NCBI GenBank assembly: GCA_022592445.1
Contig: JABYQR010000150.1
Location: forward strand, 39,276 to 103,275
From: Cytidiella melzeri
Lineage: Eukaryota > Basidiomycota > Agaricomycetes > Polyporales > Irpicaceae
Direction of reading: 5' to 3'
Length of the DNA: 64,000 nt
Under the pieces are notes generated by a model, which was not told where the DNA came from, made no database searches, and saw only the letters and a list, made by a program, of their open reading frames with translations. Made by a program: the position numbers and the translations under genes. Below, piece after piece: positions 1 through 12,980 of this stretch. How positions within the stretch are numbered: the first letter of the stretch is position 1; every line of letters begins with the position of its first letter.

Positions 1-1656
1 CGAGGTAATAGAGATACACTTACGCTTATGCAATCTATGTACGAAGAAACTTTTGTAGCAACGTCAGCACTCCAGAGTCTTGCCCTACATCGGTGGCAAG
101 AGGGTCCTCACCAGTGCACAATGAATGTAAGAGCTGCCTGGATTGGCTGGAGTCAGCCACGCCTGTTTGTGGGAAAGACAATGACATACCGTCGATGCTA
201 CAGACAGCTACGAGATGACCTGCTTAAGAAAAGATTACCACCAAAAACTTGACACACTCACCCCAAGAGACCTGCGGCGCTAACAGTCAACACTGGCTGG
301 GTGCGGAAATAAATTAAATGTGCGCTGCGTACCAGTATATCTTGTCATGGGCGGTTTGAGACATGAAACCGTCTATGAGGTAATACCAGAGCGACACAGC
401 AACCATGGCAGTGTGGAAAACGTCTAGTAGCCTGAGACGTGTGGTTCAATATCGGAGCTTGCTACGAGCTAACAGTTGGTTTATACATACCACGTCGTCA
501 AGACCTATTGGGTATTACAATATGAATGACAAGCAAACGGCAGGACGAAGGTATCATGTACTCACCAGACCTTTCACAGATGCTCTGTCCTTTTGATAAG
601 TGCGCCCGTAGATGTATGCCTGCGTAGATACAGCACCGGAGAGGCTGTTCAAGTCAGCCTATAACGTACCGCGCGAGAGAAAGAGTCCCCATGATGCCAC
701 ATACAAGGTGCTGGTCATCCCTCCGAGGAGCAGGGCACCAAAGGTCGCCGGCACATCGAACGAGACGTTCGCCATCTGTGTACGCTGTCGTATATAAGGA
801 GTGTTGAAGAGTGAAAGAAACGAGCAAAATAGACTTGACGTTTACACCTGGGTGTGCCAGACGGGATCCGGATGAGGAGCGAGGGATTGGTCGAGTGCCC
901 CAGCGGAATTTATATTACAGTGAGTTTGCTTGGAAGCCATCGCAACCATATATCCATCGGGAATTTGGAAGCTTGTTCGCTCTAAAAAAACGCTTCCATT
1001 ACGGTTACCGCTAGCCTGGAAGGGTTGTCTCCGTCCAGGGGCGGGATGTCCATCTGGAACAACTGGATCTGAAGAGACCCGGCGCAAACGAGTTGCATTG
1101 CGAGTACATAAGTACTCTGGCTTGCTCATTTTCAATAAGGCCCATCGCAGTCCAGCGAACAAGAGTGCGAACGTGCAAAAACCACGGCAAAAAGCTAAAC
1201 AAATGTCTCCAGCTGCAGACGCTCTCCAAGTTGCTCACACGCACCGCCAATATGTTTGCCGCGACATCGCTCCAGGCCCGTCATCGCTTCCATCCAACTT
1301 AGCTATCCGCTGCCAGTGGCTTGTGCTCAGGACTTGCGGATGGCCGAGCGCGAAAGGTGTTGATTAAGCTTGGCAGTGTGGTGGCGCACTGCCAGTCAAT
1401 GCCAAAATTATTGTTGCCAACGGTTCCTGTCTCGCACAGCTGACCACGCTACGGGCCATGGCCATCACCGCATGTTTCGGGGAAACTAATGCCATCTGCT
1501 CAAAAATCTCGGATGAATGTTCGTGTAACGCTGGCTTATAGCTTACACATAGCCAATCAGAGCACGCAGAAATCATAGAATGTCGCGTTCAATTACCACT
1601 CACGAGGGTGAACAAAAGCTAGTGTACAGTACAATCATCAACGGTTCAAAAGGTCC
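1..1656. other. No supported gene
   Basis: I see no ORF here that looks like a real protein on either strand; the longest open stretches overlap in opposing frames and lack recognisable motifs or a plausible intron series. The last few hundred bases are presumably the 3' flank of the minus-strand polyubiquitin gene. A TATA-like string at 791-798 is followed by no supported start codon. Confidence 0.5.
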
Positions 1657-3086
<1,430 letters not shown>

Positions 3087-3834
3087 GCTGAAAGAACAAA
3101 GCCGTTGAGATCTGTATTCAAATCTCCAGAGACCACAGAGAATACTTGCGTTGCGTACAAATGAAGCTGGATGTGCGGTGTTCAAACTGAAGAGGGTGGT
3201 GGTTGAGGAGAGAGAGACGATGGCTATCGCGCGACGCTTATGAAGCACGGGACACGGGCGGCTGGCATCGGTTGCGCCCGAGCGGTGTATAGAATTAGGC
3301 AATTCCTGTGGTTGACTCAGCCGTTGCCGTGAGCTGCGTTGCAGTGCGTGCTGTGTTGGCAGATAAGTACTTCAACGGAATAGCGGCGGTGTATTCGGTT
3401 CTGACAGCTGTTTGCACTGCAGGGACAGCCACGGTGCATCTGTTGACACTGTAAGTAGTTGGAACACTACTATACCCTACTTTCACTGACGTGATTCGAG
3501 AAAGCAAGCCATCGCTTCATTGCTTTTATGAGGCTCTACATGATAAAGTAGGATACAGGAAACCTGCGTTGCGTTGGTATAAAAATGTATACACAGGGAG
3601 ACATCGACAGAGTCCCAAAAGCCTTGATGGCTCGGAAGGATGATATAAATGGTGATATCAAACGAACGGCTGACAAAGGGGAGACGGGTACCACGATGGG
3701 TTGGTATAGACGATTGATGAGGAGATCCAGAAACAACAGAGATGATAAATACGATATAACGTGATAGGTCGTAATGACAGTCTTCGTTGACAGTAATCGT
3801 CGTGGCTAGGAATGCACCCCTTGACACCGGTCGA
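3087..3834. other. Intergenic, 5' flank of polyubiquitin
   Basis: No gene is supported. This stretch holds the promoter of the minus-strand polyubiquitin gene on its low side and the 3' end of the next minus-strand gene on its high side. Confidence 0.5.
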
Positions 3835-5403
3835 TCACCGTCCAGCCATTGGCGTGATCTTTCGTCTGCTGGTTTCGACGTTTATTATCGGACTGGGCTT
3901 CAGCGATGATACCTGGTTGGTGGCCGGTGTGTCGCCCTCTGATGATAGCTGAGGATTGCGCGCGCGCGGATCGTCTGCGACGCCGGGTATCTCTCCATGT
4001 CTAGCCAGATGGTGCCAGTACAGAACATCGCCCGCCTTCAGAGGTTCTAACTCAAGCGAGCCAATATTCGGATGCGATGCAGAACGTGTCCTGCTTGCAA
4101 TCTGCGGCGTAATAGGATCCAGTGGGGGAGGCGATGACAACACAGAGAAGCTACTAGGTGACGCAGGAGGGTCTCGAATGCGATGGGACTGCCATTGAGA
4201 TGGAGAGTCAAGTAAGCTCGCATTGGAATGACGTCGCCTTGTGGGAGTTGTGGGAGCCCGTGCCGGACTCAGCGTGGGAGATGACCTGTGCGCTTCTTCA
4301 GAGGGCGGCGAGGCTGTCGAGGGGCTTGGATGCGTAGGCGATAACACTAGGCGCGGCGAAAATGCAGGAGAGACAATGCCGATTTCCTCTGCGACGTAAT
4401 GTCTCTGGGTGGCCACGATCTCTTTAGAGTAAAAGACGAATCGATGTCCATTGGTAGAGCGGTTTGTGACGGTCATTGAGGAAGTGCAACGAACGCATGG
4501 CACGACGATCATGTATCCCACACTGGTGCCGCAGCCATGACACCACAGCGTCTGAGTCAAGCATTCACAAGTCCTGCCAGCCGAGGGAGGCGGAGATATG
4601 TGTTCAACCTGGTCCATAGCGCTTGTACTTGACGCACTTGCACTTGTAGCCAGTCGCGCGGACGTAGGACTGGAGGCTACAGTCATGGGCTGTGTGGAGC
4701 AGTTGATCGGCATTGCATCCGTGGAATAAAGAGGGACATGGGGGCGCAGAAGGAGGACCGCCTGTATGAGACATTAGTTGGCGTCCTAACATTTTCCCGG
4801 TGATTGAACTCTTCATTTAACACTCACCTTCATTCCCCTGTTCGTCAAAAACATCCCACAAGACTGGCAGTCCACAATCCACACTTTATGCAGGATTTGT
4901 GGGGGAGAAGGCACGCCAGTGGTTGGAGGACGCGGGAGCCACCCTGTTGCAGCAGAGGGAAGAGTAGAGAGCGGATACGGGAACTGCCACTGTGCATGGG
5001 TACGTTGCATAGGGAGCGACGTGTGGGCATAGCTGGCATTGAAGCTCGTCAAAGGATTATGGCTGACATGCATGTGTACTGTCGGCGCATGTGGATGGTG
5101 ACCTGGTGCGTCGAAAGGAAAGTAGTAGTCAGGGATATGGCCATAGAACTCAGACGTTCGTGGCTGCCCATTGTCCCGCCGAGGATAGGAAGGAGAGAAC
5201 GCGCGGTGCTGTGGAGGGGACAGCGATGCTCTGTCCGCGGCGACCAGCGGTGAGAGCGTCCTGGCGGGCATCGCAGACGACGTCGACGGCTTTGGCGAGG
5301 ATGGCGGCGAGTCGTGCGACAAAAGAAAGACGATGCCCGCCGTAGGAGGTGGAGGTGAGAGGAGAGGAGGGATATGTACTGGTCGACAGCGGCTTGCGCG
5401 CAT
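3835..5403 (-). CDS. FAM72-domain protein with disordered flanks
   Basis: Two exons, 5403-4828 and 4761-3835, joined across a 66-bp GT-AG intron give about 500 aa. The centre matches the FAM72 fold: a CxxC pair (C179, C182) in a stretch ending FLTNRGMK, then AVLLL, LYSTDAMPINC, a CEC pair (C257, C259), CHGCG (C266, C269), VGYMIVVPC and PCVRC (C281, C284), then GHRFVFYS. In animal FAM72 the matching order is SRGMKAVLL, LFSTD, CKCK, CLKCGNIVGYHVIVPC. The cysteines probably bind zinc. Animal FAM72A antagonises uracil-DNA glycosylase UNG2; whether the fungal form does so is unknown. Both flanks are Pro/Ser-rich and low complexity, and a Ser/Thr/Ala insert of about 40 residues separates the first two blocks. 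The ATG at 5403 is the first in frame; an upstream exon cannot be excluded. Confidence 0.8.
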
Positions 5404-7504
5404 TCCTGACTTTCTGATCTTCCTTGTCACTCAACCACGATCATCTCGCGTCTCCCTCCTTCCCCTCCTCGCTAATGCGACCCAGATCTCACCACAAATC
5501 TCACACTTTTTGACGACAGACTCGCATCACAGAGTCGGATGATTCAGAGGCATACGAGGTGTTTCATTTGTTCCCGACTCGCCCCGAAAATATTGGCCAC
5601 GTCTCAAGTCCTTCCGTCGAGGGACGCTGTGTACCCCCGTCTCATATGGCACACCAGACAATTCGAAGCTGTGGACGCAGGCCGAGGTAACAGTTCATAT
5701 CAGATCTCATTCGGACGTGCCGGCGGGAAGGCTAATTCCTCAAGTGAGCTCCTGAGTTCATAGTGTGCAAGTCTTCAAGCATTGCTGACGGCCCTGTTTA
5801 CACCATATGGGGCAGCAGATATCATTGAGCATTGCATCGATGTATGCGCATACACGAAATCTTACAATTCTCCCATGTTTCATGTACATGTATGCGCCTG
5901 TATTGTGTACAATCCCTGCAACACCACGATACAGCTTCATTATGTACGGTGCCGAGATCATGCAAAACGGTACGTTGTATTATAGAACCGATGTACGGTT
6001 CTTTCCCCATCCGCATAATCCCGCATGATTCTTCTGAACGCCTCCAGATTTGACTGTGCGGCGCGGCCATGCAAAGACATTAGGACTCGGGCGAAGAAAC
6101 GTTTTAGGTATTTCTCCGTCGCAAAAGTCCTAGTGAACTTTTTGGTCTCTGCTGAATGCAGAATCGCAGCCGTTGAGCCGCGTCTGCTTGGTGATACGTC
6201 CAAGTTCATCAAGCTCGTTGCGACGTGTTTGGACAGGTCGCATTCCCTTCAGGTCTCCTGTCATCAGGGACATCGCGAGGACGAAGATGCGCCACAATCT
6301 GCAAGAGCCGATATTGTTGTGTCAAAAGCTAAGAGACAAATTCATACACAGCCAGATGTTTTGCTGAAAATGCCGATTGACAGTTCGATGCAATACCCGT
6401 GCTTTACCGCAGCATTCGGACGCAACTACCAGGGTCGCTGGAGCAATCCACTCCCATTATAGATCTGTATACACAGTCCGATCAGCGTTAAGAAGTGATC
6501 TCGGGTTCGGGCTCTGCTCTCCGGTCTCCATTGCCTTGTTACGACGTCCTCAGTCATTATTTTGTTCGGCCGCCAGTGGATTTCTCATCTCTTACGCGGG
6601 CTGATGGCTCTTCCCCCGAGCGAACCTCAAATGGATCTAAGGTACGTTGGTATTCCAAATGTCTTCGCACGCGCCGTTTGCGCCCATCGTTGGCGATGAC
6701 TATATCGCGCTCTCATCGCGATGTTTGGATAGATTTTGCAAAATTTTGCTCATCAGCGGCAATTCACCATCAACTTTGTCATCTTAGTGGGCAGCATTTG
6801 ACTTATATTCCCTGACATGCTTGCAGGGAACCTCGACTCACAATGCACGAATTAATGAGGGAAGATTCAGTACAGACACAAGCTCCGTATACAAGTACAT
6901 GTATAGCAGGCGGGGCCATTGAGGAGTCGAGATAACGCGAACCAGTACGACCTTCTTCTCATGACGACAATTATCCGTTATCTGCATGGCTTACTTCCAC
7001 CTACCTTCGTGCTTGCAAGCCGGAATGGGTATGATTTGCTACCGGTGCGCATCTTGGCGGTGGATATGGTGGAGCGTGTAAGCGTACTTTCCCGCTCCTT
7101 CATGGCCACCACAAGGTCCATTCCCACCTTGCAAAGTTCATGAGAAGACTTCCACTCACCAACATATGTCGAAGCCATTTTTGGTCTGTGAGTTCTCTGT
7201 CATCGAACATCCTGAAGCGTTGCGCATGCGTCACAGTGCGACATCGAGGTGCGCATGACCTGCTACTATACGCTTACCTCTAAGCATGCTTCAGTTACTC
7301 GCCTTTGTTGCATGATTTACATCCACAGTGATCCTTATCGGCCGTGTACGCAGTAGACCCTGCTGAACGGCAGCACTTGGAGTGAATCGTCGCCAGTTCT
7401 AGATTAGGCTCCACCAGGAGTATAAACACGGCTGCAGCAAGCGGTAAATCCTACACGGCCTCACCTCCAGGCCTTTCCTCATCTCCTGGACATTGGTTGC
7501 CAAC
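5404..7504. other. Long intergenic region between divergent genes
   Basis: No protein family, RNA gene or repeat is recognisable. Overlapping ORFs at about 5958-6462 on both strands look neither conserved nor spliced. The region contains the promoters of the FAM72-domain gene (-) and the sedolisin gene (+). Confidence 0.45.
7421..7427 (+). promoter_or_regulatory. TATA box of the sedolisin gene
   Basis: TATAAAC 84 bp before the ATG of the sedolisin gene, a usual spacing for this window (compare the P450 and AsaB-like genes). Confidence 0.5.
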
Positions 7505-9591
7505 ATGGTGGCTACAGCAGTCTTCATCACGTCCTTGTTCGCACTTGCCCTAGGCAATCCACTCACGCGCCGTGCCATGCAAGTGCACGAGTCGCGCACC
7601 AGTCTTCCCGAAGGCTTCGTCCAGGATGGCCCGGCGGACGCTAATGCTGTCATGAACATGCGCATTGCCTTGACGCAGAACAACGCTGCTGGGCTTGAGA
7701 AAGCCCTCATGGACGTCAGCACACCTGGCAACGCGCTGTACGGTCAACATCTCACGAAGGAAGAGGTACTTGGTCTCATAAATAACGGAGATCTCTAGCT
7801 GATGTCTTGCTCGTAGGTTGAAGATCTCGTCCGTCCCACTCAGGAGACTCTTGATGTTGTCAACGCTTGGCTCAGTGAGAACAAGATTACAGCGAAGTCG
7901 GCATCCCCTGCCGGCGACTGGCTTAGCTTCACCGCTACCGTCTCTCAGCTGAACGAGATGCTCGACACTGAGTTTGCTACTTTCAAGCACGAGGACAGCG
8001 GTGCATTGTCCATCCGCACCATGGCATACTCTATTCCGACTGACCTTGTAGGCCACGTCGAATTGGTCCACCCAACCATTACGTGTGTACCATTCGTACA
8101 TGTGGTTGCTTACGTCGAGCTGAAAATATCTCATTACTTCCAGGTTCACCGCGCCCTCATCTAGGCTCCCCGTCATGTCTATACCCATGACACCTCGTGC
8201 TGCAGCCACGAACTTGTCCACAGAAGCAGTGCCAGCCTCTTGTGCGACCACCATCACTCCGTCGTGTCTGCAGGCTCTTTACGGCATTCCAACGACTGCT
8301 GCCACCCATACCGCCAATAAACTGGGTGTCGCTGGATTCATCAACCAATTCGCGAACCAGGCAGACCTAAAAGTCCGTCTTCCATAGGCGCTGATCATAA
8401 GCTGGCTTTCATTGAAGTTTCCCTTGTAGACCTTCCTGACAAATGTTGACCCAACCGTACCTCCCACTACCACCTTCACTTTACAGACTCTCGACGGTGG
8501 CAAGAACACGCAGACAGAGGCCGACGCTGGCATCGAGGCTGTATGTATTCCTTCTATCGACATTCGTCCCTTGCTCATGTCGCTTTACATCAGGACCTCG
8601 ACACGCAATACACGATCGGAGTTGCGAATGGCGTCCCGGTCACGTTTATCTCCAACGGCAACAATATCAAAGACGACGTCGGTGGATTCCTTGATTTCGC
8701 TCAATTCTTGGCTGCACAGTCAGCGCCTCCCTCGGTTGTCACCACCAGTTACGGCGAGAACGAAGAGGATATTTCTCGTAGTATGGCCAAGTGCGTGCGA
8801 TTGATCGCTTTCTTCATCATCAGACCACCACTTATCTTGACTTTCAGCTCACTGTGCAATGTTTACCAGCAATTGGGCGCTCGTGGTGTCTCGATCTTGT
8901 TCTCCTCTGGCGACGGTGGTGTCGGCGGTTCTCAGAGCACTACGTGCACGAACTTCCTGGCTACCTTCCCCTCCGGCTGTCCGTTGTGAGTAATGGATAT
9001 CATTTAAATCTAGCATCCTTTTAAGCTCTTCTAGCATGACCTCCGTTGGTGCTACCACTGGCGTTCCCGAGACATCTGCGTCCTTCTCCTCTGGTGGCTT
9101 TTCCAACTTCTTTGCCACCCCATCATATCAACAGACGGTTGTGTCCTCGTTCCTGACGAAGCTTGGCAACACCAACTCAGGCAAGTTTAACCGCTCTGGG
9201 CGCGCCTTCCCAGACGTCGCCGCCATGGGCGACAATGTCGAGATCGTCTTCCAGCAGGAGGCTGGTCTGGTCGCGGGCACAAGTTGCTCTTCCCCCATCT
9301 TTGCTAGCATCATCGCTCTGATCAACGATCGACTCGTTGGTGCTGGCAAGTCTCCTCTTGGTTTCTTGAACCCGTTCTTGTATGGAGCTGCCGCTTCCAC
9401 GTTCACGGACATCACTACCGGTAACAACCCTGGCTGCAACACGAACGGATTCCCGGCCGAGGTCGGTTGGGATCCTGTGAGTTTTTCATTTCTGGCTTGT
9501 TATTTGCGTGGCTCAATGGGTCTTTGCATAGATTACTGGCCTAGGAACTCCGAATTTCCAGGCACTTCTCAACGCTGCTCTGGCCGCTTGA
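7505..9591 (+). CDS. Secreted sedolisin (tripeptidyl-peptidase, MEROPS S53)
   Basis: Eight exons (7505-7765, 7817-8082, 8144-8372, 8430-8540, 8594-8790, 8848-8985, 9035-9476, 9532-9591) close in phase and give 567 aa. An N-terminal signal peptide (hydrophobic VFITSLFALALG) is followed by the Pro-kumamolisin propeptide and the catalytic domain. The sedolisin triad is complete: Glu288 and Asp292 in GIEADLD, and Ser484 in GTSCSSP; the oxyanion Asp377 lies in SSGDGG. The C-terminal calcium site (DITTGNNPGC and GWDP) is present. Such enzymes cleave N-terminal tripeptides at acid pH outside the cell and feed nitrogen uptake. The ATG at 7505 directly precedes the signal peptide. No break is seen, so an active enzyme is expected. 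Confidence 0.94.
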
Positions 9592-10020
9592 GCCTTCGGG
9601 GGGTAGGGAAATCACAGTAGACTGTATCACCATGTCACAGCTGAAATGTAAATATATGTTGGGTTAGCTGATAGATCTACATAATTGGCACCAGGCTTGG
9701 CTACGATATCTGATAGCACGCTCTCGTGCCAGTGGTCAGTCTCAAGTCGGGGTGTTCAAGTTGCTGACAGGTGTGCAGCACATTGAGCCGAAAGCTTATG
9801 TCATTGTAATCGAGCGCCTGCTATGAGCGATATCGAGAGCTCCCGAACCCACGGGATGTCTTTGTCAGACATGAGAGCGAATGCGACAATTCAGCTGCTG
9901 ACGCAGCAGTGGCCTTGCAACCTAGCACGCAATGGGTGAGAATTGGTATATAAGACTGGCAGTAGTGCAGCATCACACTCATCCCACAACCACACACACC
10001 AGTCTCAACGACCTCTAACC
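9592..10020. other. Intergenic with promoter of the AsaB-like gene
   Basis: No gene seen. A TATATAAG box at 9947-9954 sits 74 bp before the next ATG. Confidence 0.5.
9947..9954 (+). promoter_or_regulatory. TATA box of the AsaB-like gene
   Basis: TATATAAG, 74 bp upstream of the start codon at 10021; spacing and sequence fit a core promoter. Confidence 0.6.
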
Positions 10021-10977
10021 ATGTCCGCCAACACTGTCCCCGCCACCCTCGTCTACTTTCAGATGCCTCCTGACGGCTCAAAGCCATACATCAACATTAA
10101 CGCAGATCCAAAGACAGGGCAGCGTGATCAGAACGGGATCGAAGAGACGCATGATGTCCTGATTGAAAACGCCCGCGGCAAGGAGGGAGAGTACACACTC
10201 GACACCTCAGGCTTCCAGTGGTTCAGGAGGCCTCAAAAGTACACGTCTTTCGCCAACGACGAGGAAATCGTCAGGGAGTACTACCCCGAGAGTATTGCAC
10301 TCGTCAAAGAATTGACGGGTGCGAGCAGAATACAACCGTTCGACCATAGTGAGTGCTCGAATGAAACATGGTCAATACTACAGAAATGCTGATCCAGATG
10401 GTCGTCATTAGCCATTCGTCGTCGTCGTCCGGGTCAGATAGACGATGGCCCAGACAGACGTCAGCCTGTTCCCCGGGTTCACGTAGACCAAACCGCCGCC
10501 TCAGCCACTGCTCGAGTGCACCGTCACCTTCCTGCCGAGGACGTGCCAGAGCTTTTGAAGCACCGCTTCCAGATCATCAACCTCTGGCGTCCTATCAATC
10601 ACATAGCGCTCGACTGGCCCCTCGCATTCTGCGATTACAGGAGCATCGATATCGAGAACGACTTGGTGCCTACCACTCTCAGGTACCCGGATAGAGACGG
10701 CGAGACTCTCAGTGTCAAGTACAACCCGAACCACAGGTGGAAGTATTTGAAGGGTATGGAGCCCGACGAGTTCGCTCTGATCAAGTGGTGAGTAGTTCGC
10801 AACAATTATGATTTTAGGAGTTGGGAACTGACGTCTATGCATAGTTTCGACTCTAGGAACGACGGAAAGACCGCCATCCTGACGCCCCACACTGCATTCG
10901 ACGATGTCACCAAGCCTGAGGGTGCCCCTTTGCGCGAGTCCATCGAGCTCAGGCTCTTGGTTTTCTATGATGACTAG
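10021..10977 (+). CDS. AsaB/CmcJ-like hydroxylase/desaturase
   Basis: Three exons (10021-10348, 10412-10787, 10845-10977) give 278 aa. The protein matches the fungal family that includes AsaB of aspergillic acid synthesis, CmcJ and GA4 desaturase-like proteins: N-terminal VYFQMPPDGSKPY, a central INLWRPINH block, DLVPTTLRYPDR, NHRWKYLKGMEPDEF, and the end block LTPHTAFDD followed by RESIELRLLVFYDD. Members are thought to be non-heme oxygenases acting on small molecules. The substrate here is unknown, and no biosynthetic core gene lies next to it. Splicing joins ...PFDH to TIRRRRPG and ...IKC to FDSRND, the expected family sequence. The first ATG after a clear TATA box was chosen. Confidence 0.85.
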
Positions 10978-11179
10978 CTTAATGCCTCAAGTTCTCGACG
11001 AATTTTATATCTTGATCTTAATGTTGTGTTTGGTATACGCAGCGTAGTAGTGACATGTTGTTCGTACTTGCGTCGCTATCACTTCGAATGATAAACACGA
11101 ATAATATAAGCAATCTCCAGTGGATGTGTGTGTACTCAACGGAATGTCTTGTATATGTAAAAGTGAATGTACCTCTCTA

Positions 11180-12546
11180 TCAAACCAATTCTTTGGTCTC
11201 GGGACCACCCTTGTACCATCTACAGCGCGTTTGTTCGCAGGTAAAGCCCGGTCCGCATGGGTCGTTAACGAGGACTTCCTGGAGATCTCGCAGTTCATGA
11301 CGGACACAATCGGCTACAATCACCCTGCCGGGGTGAAGACGGTCATTGAAGTTTATCTCAACCTCCACAGACTGAATCCCACTGAAACGCCTGCACGCGC
11401 TTCCTAGCTTCGACCAAGGGAGCGCCTGTAGCTGTTCCTCCGAAGGATAGGGATCGGTGCGGTATATGTACCACAAGTGTTTGAGATGATGCATAGGCAC
11501 GACGGCAATGGTATCTAGCCCGTAAAGCCAGCCTTGGATCGCAACAGATAGCTGCCTTTCGTGAACCGCCAAATCAATTCCCTGGTCCAGCCAAAAACCA
11601 TGAAGAACCACGCAAGCAGCAAGTCCGCTGCGCAGTGCGCTGACGATGCTTTCGCCGCCTGTGCAATGCATGTCAGTAGAGTACGCAACTGCACAAGTGT
11701 ATTCGGAAGGGCACCATCGGCTAAATCAAAGATTTCACTGGAGTACCAAGCGATGGTCAGGTACAGGCGCATCTCGCCCAAGGTCGTTCCGACTGAGACT
11801 AGCACCCCGGACAGAGCCTGGAGCTGCGCGGGATGAGAACAGGCAACACTAAGGCAGGTGAGGTGGCGAAGCCCGTCGAATCTGCGGACAAGGGCGAGCG
11901 GGGTTTCATCAAAGTCCTGGCAGAGTAGTAGTTCCTGGATTTGCAGCTTGCCTTTGTCTTGTACTGCTACCGTCTCGAATTTTTCGCGGACGCTACAATC
12001 GAGTGATAAATGACCAATCTGCACGAACAGCGATAGAAAGTTTGAGAGACTCTGAGAGCCGTTCTTCGGCGGTGAACCGCTATACTTGACACTCGCGACT
12101 TTATGCTTGCCACATAGCTACCAACTTGCGTCGCGGACCTGGTTCGACGAAGCGCAGAGGGAATGCAAACGCGGTAGGCGGGAGAGAGTAGAGTCGAGAG
12201 TGTCTATGTCCAATTCTAGGTCATCATAGTCGAGTTTTCTGATAAGCTGTGCGATTGAACGGTTCTCGGAAAGAAAGCGCAAGAATTCGCCAGCCATAGT
12301 AGAGTCCGGGTGATCGGCATGAGGAGCAAGTTTGACACGGCGGAACAGGTGGGGGAGTATAACCCGGCGCCATCTACGACAGACCAGACTGCACGCAAGC
12401 CAGGGTTCCATCTCGGGGTGTCCGTAACACGCCTGAAAGTCGAAATATGCGGCATGAACCATGATCATTTCCAGGATCTCATCCGGTAACGCTGCGATCT
12501 TTGACCGCTGCTGCAATTGATTCATGACTGCAGGTGGGTCCGCCAT
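11180..12546 (-). pseudogene. F-box protein gene interrupted by one in-frame TAG
   Basis: Paralogue of the adjacent F-box gene at 12981-14394. Modelled as exon 12546-11715, a 56-bp intron, and exon 11658-11180, it would encode about 436 residues, in one open frame except for a TAG at codon 143 (12120-12118). The N-terminus has an F-box (AALPDEILEMIMVHAA, then LACSLVCRRWRR). The sequence after the stop still aligns without a gap problem to the paralogue (LSNFLSLFVQIG against LSYFLSIFSDIG; LRHLTCL; CEQTRCRWY against CEQKSCRWY). No plausible short intron removes the stop: GT donors nearby leave homologous coding sequence inside the intron. Alternatives are readthrough, a 142-aa truncated product, or a sequencing error. 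F-box proteins recruit substrates to SCF ubiquitin ligases. Confidence 0.8.
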
Positions 12547-12980
12547 ATCGAGCCTCCACTACGGCGTGAATCAGAGACGTTAGAATGAGGTATGGGCATA
12601 CAAGCATACCAGTCAAGTGTTGTCGTCGGCGGCGTCGAATGCTTTCGTGGTCCTGTGGGCATATCGACCGTGATGAAGGTGAGAAGCCTGGACGTGTTGT
12701 CCCGCACTGCGACAACGACAACTGTCAGTTCACAAAAGCGATATACAGAGCAAATTAGCAAGGGATGAAGCCACGGTACCTAGGCTGGCAGTGGCTGAGC
12801 GGAAGAGAAACAAGTTGGACAAACCTGGCAGCGAAATGATGAATTCTAATTTCTAAATAATTGTGCCGGGTTAGGGTCCAATAGTACACACGTGCCGCTC
12901 AGTAAACCATGCAAAGAGTCCTGTCATTATTATCGTACACTATCAATGATTGTTCGACTGTCTGTCGCGTGTAGTGACAG
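12547..12980. other. Intergenic between tandem F-box paralogues
   Basis: No coding sequence supported; contains the 5' flank of the broken F-box gene. A short TTAGGG-containing string near 12869 is isolated. Confidence 0.5.

Noticed and set aside
930..1367. Open frame of 145 codons before the polyubiquitin gene
   Set aside because: Starts with TTG, overlaps frames on the other strand, and shows no domain, membrane or splice logic.
5958..6462. Overlapping ORFs on both strands in the long intergenic region
   Set aside because: Neither matches a family or extends by plausible introns; chance ORFs are expected at this base composition.
12019..12138. A 120-bp intron that would remove the TAG of the F-box gene
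   Set aside because: Phase would close, but the excised bases translate into sequence homologous to the paralogue (LSNFLSLFVQ), and all other introns here are half as long.
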